Positions 13,704 through 13,787 of a stretch of 13,787 nt of DNA are shown one piece after another. The stretch's first letter is position 1; each line of letters begins with the position of its first letter. Source of the DNA: JAJYTL01 sp046705265 (GTDB taxonomy: Bacteria > Pseudomonadota > Alphaproteobacteria > Ferrovibrionales > Ferrovibrionaceae); assembly GCA_046705265.1 (NCBI GenBank), contig JBJKQL010000087.1, forward strand, positions 1-13,787, read 5' to 3'. A program made the position numbers and the translations under genes. The notes under the pieces were generated by a model. It ran no database searches and was not told where the DNA came from. It saw only the letters and a list, made by a program, of their open reading frames with translations.

Positions 13704-13787
13704 CCAACAGCCTGAACAACGTGCTTTTAACAAGGAAAAACTGCTTGTCTATCGTGTCCCCCATAGGATTCGAATCAAGGAAGCGGT

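Noticed and set aside
13761..13787. T-loop-like GGATTCGAATC suggesting a tRNA end
   Set aside because: The bases around it do not form the five-pair T stem, and no acceptor, anticodon arm or CCA-like end is present on either strand.

Overview
This window is a stretch of ordinary chromosome from an alphaproteobacterium, most likely in or near the Rhodospirillales. The evidence is moderately high GC, the conserved order ribF-ileS-lspA-DUF3035 lipoprotein followed by mutL and a convergent rsmD-rluB group, a TIGR01459-type HAD protein, and a CheZ homologue of the 'FEACSFQDITGQ' type. The taxonomic call is inference from gene content. I found no CRISPR array, phage, toxin-antitoxin, defence or secondary-metabolite locus, and no convincing new multi-gene system.

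Left edge (1-1985): the last 41 codons of an IS630-type transposase run in from outside the window. They are followed by a HAD-superfamily gene on the plus strand and a convergent CheZ-like phosphatase gene on the minus strand. The 225-base space after the CheZ start holds a good sigma70-like promoter with overlapping palindromes that fires rightward.

Centre, plus strand (1986-9769): a MaoC-type hot-dog dehydratase; ribF (FMN/FAD synthesis); ileS (isoleucyl-tRNA synthetase); lspA (lipoprotein signal peptidase, overlapping ileS by one base); a DUF3035/BamF-like lipoprotein that is itself a likely LspA substrate; then a 304-base gap and mutL. The gap contains a candidate promoter and a 76-codon unrecognised ORF whose stop overlaps the GTG start of mutL. 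In related genomes I recall a pair of M16 peptidases at this position; they are absent here.

Right part (9752-12349): a compact minus-strand unit of class I glutamine amidotransferase-like hydrolase (peptidase C26), rluB-type 23S pseudouridine synthase and rsmD 16S methyltransferase. It runs toward mutL and overlaps it tail to tail. Divergent from it is tadA, the tRNA wobble adenosine deaminase. Three RNA-modifying enzymes are therefore adjacent. An ACAD10/11-like acyl-CoA dehydrogenase follows on the plus strand, and the last 123 bases hold no supportable gene.

The most useful second-look points are the small ORF coupled to mutL in place of the expected peptidase genes, the palindromic promoter in front of maoC, the repeat-bearing small ORF overlapping the ileS start, and the IS630 tail at the edge of the conserved cluster.
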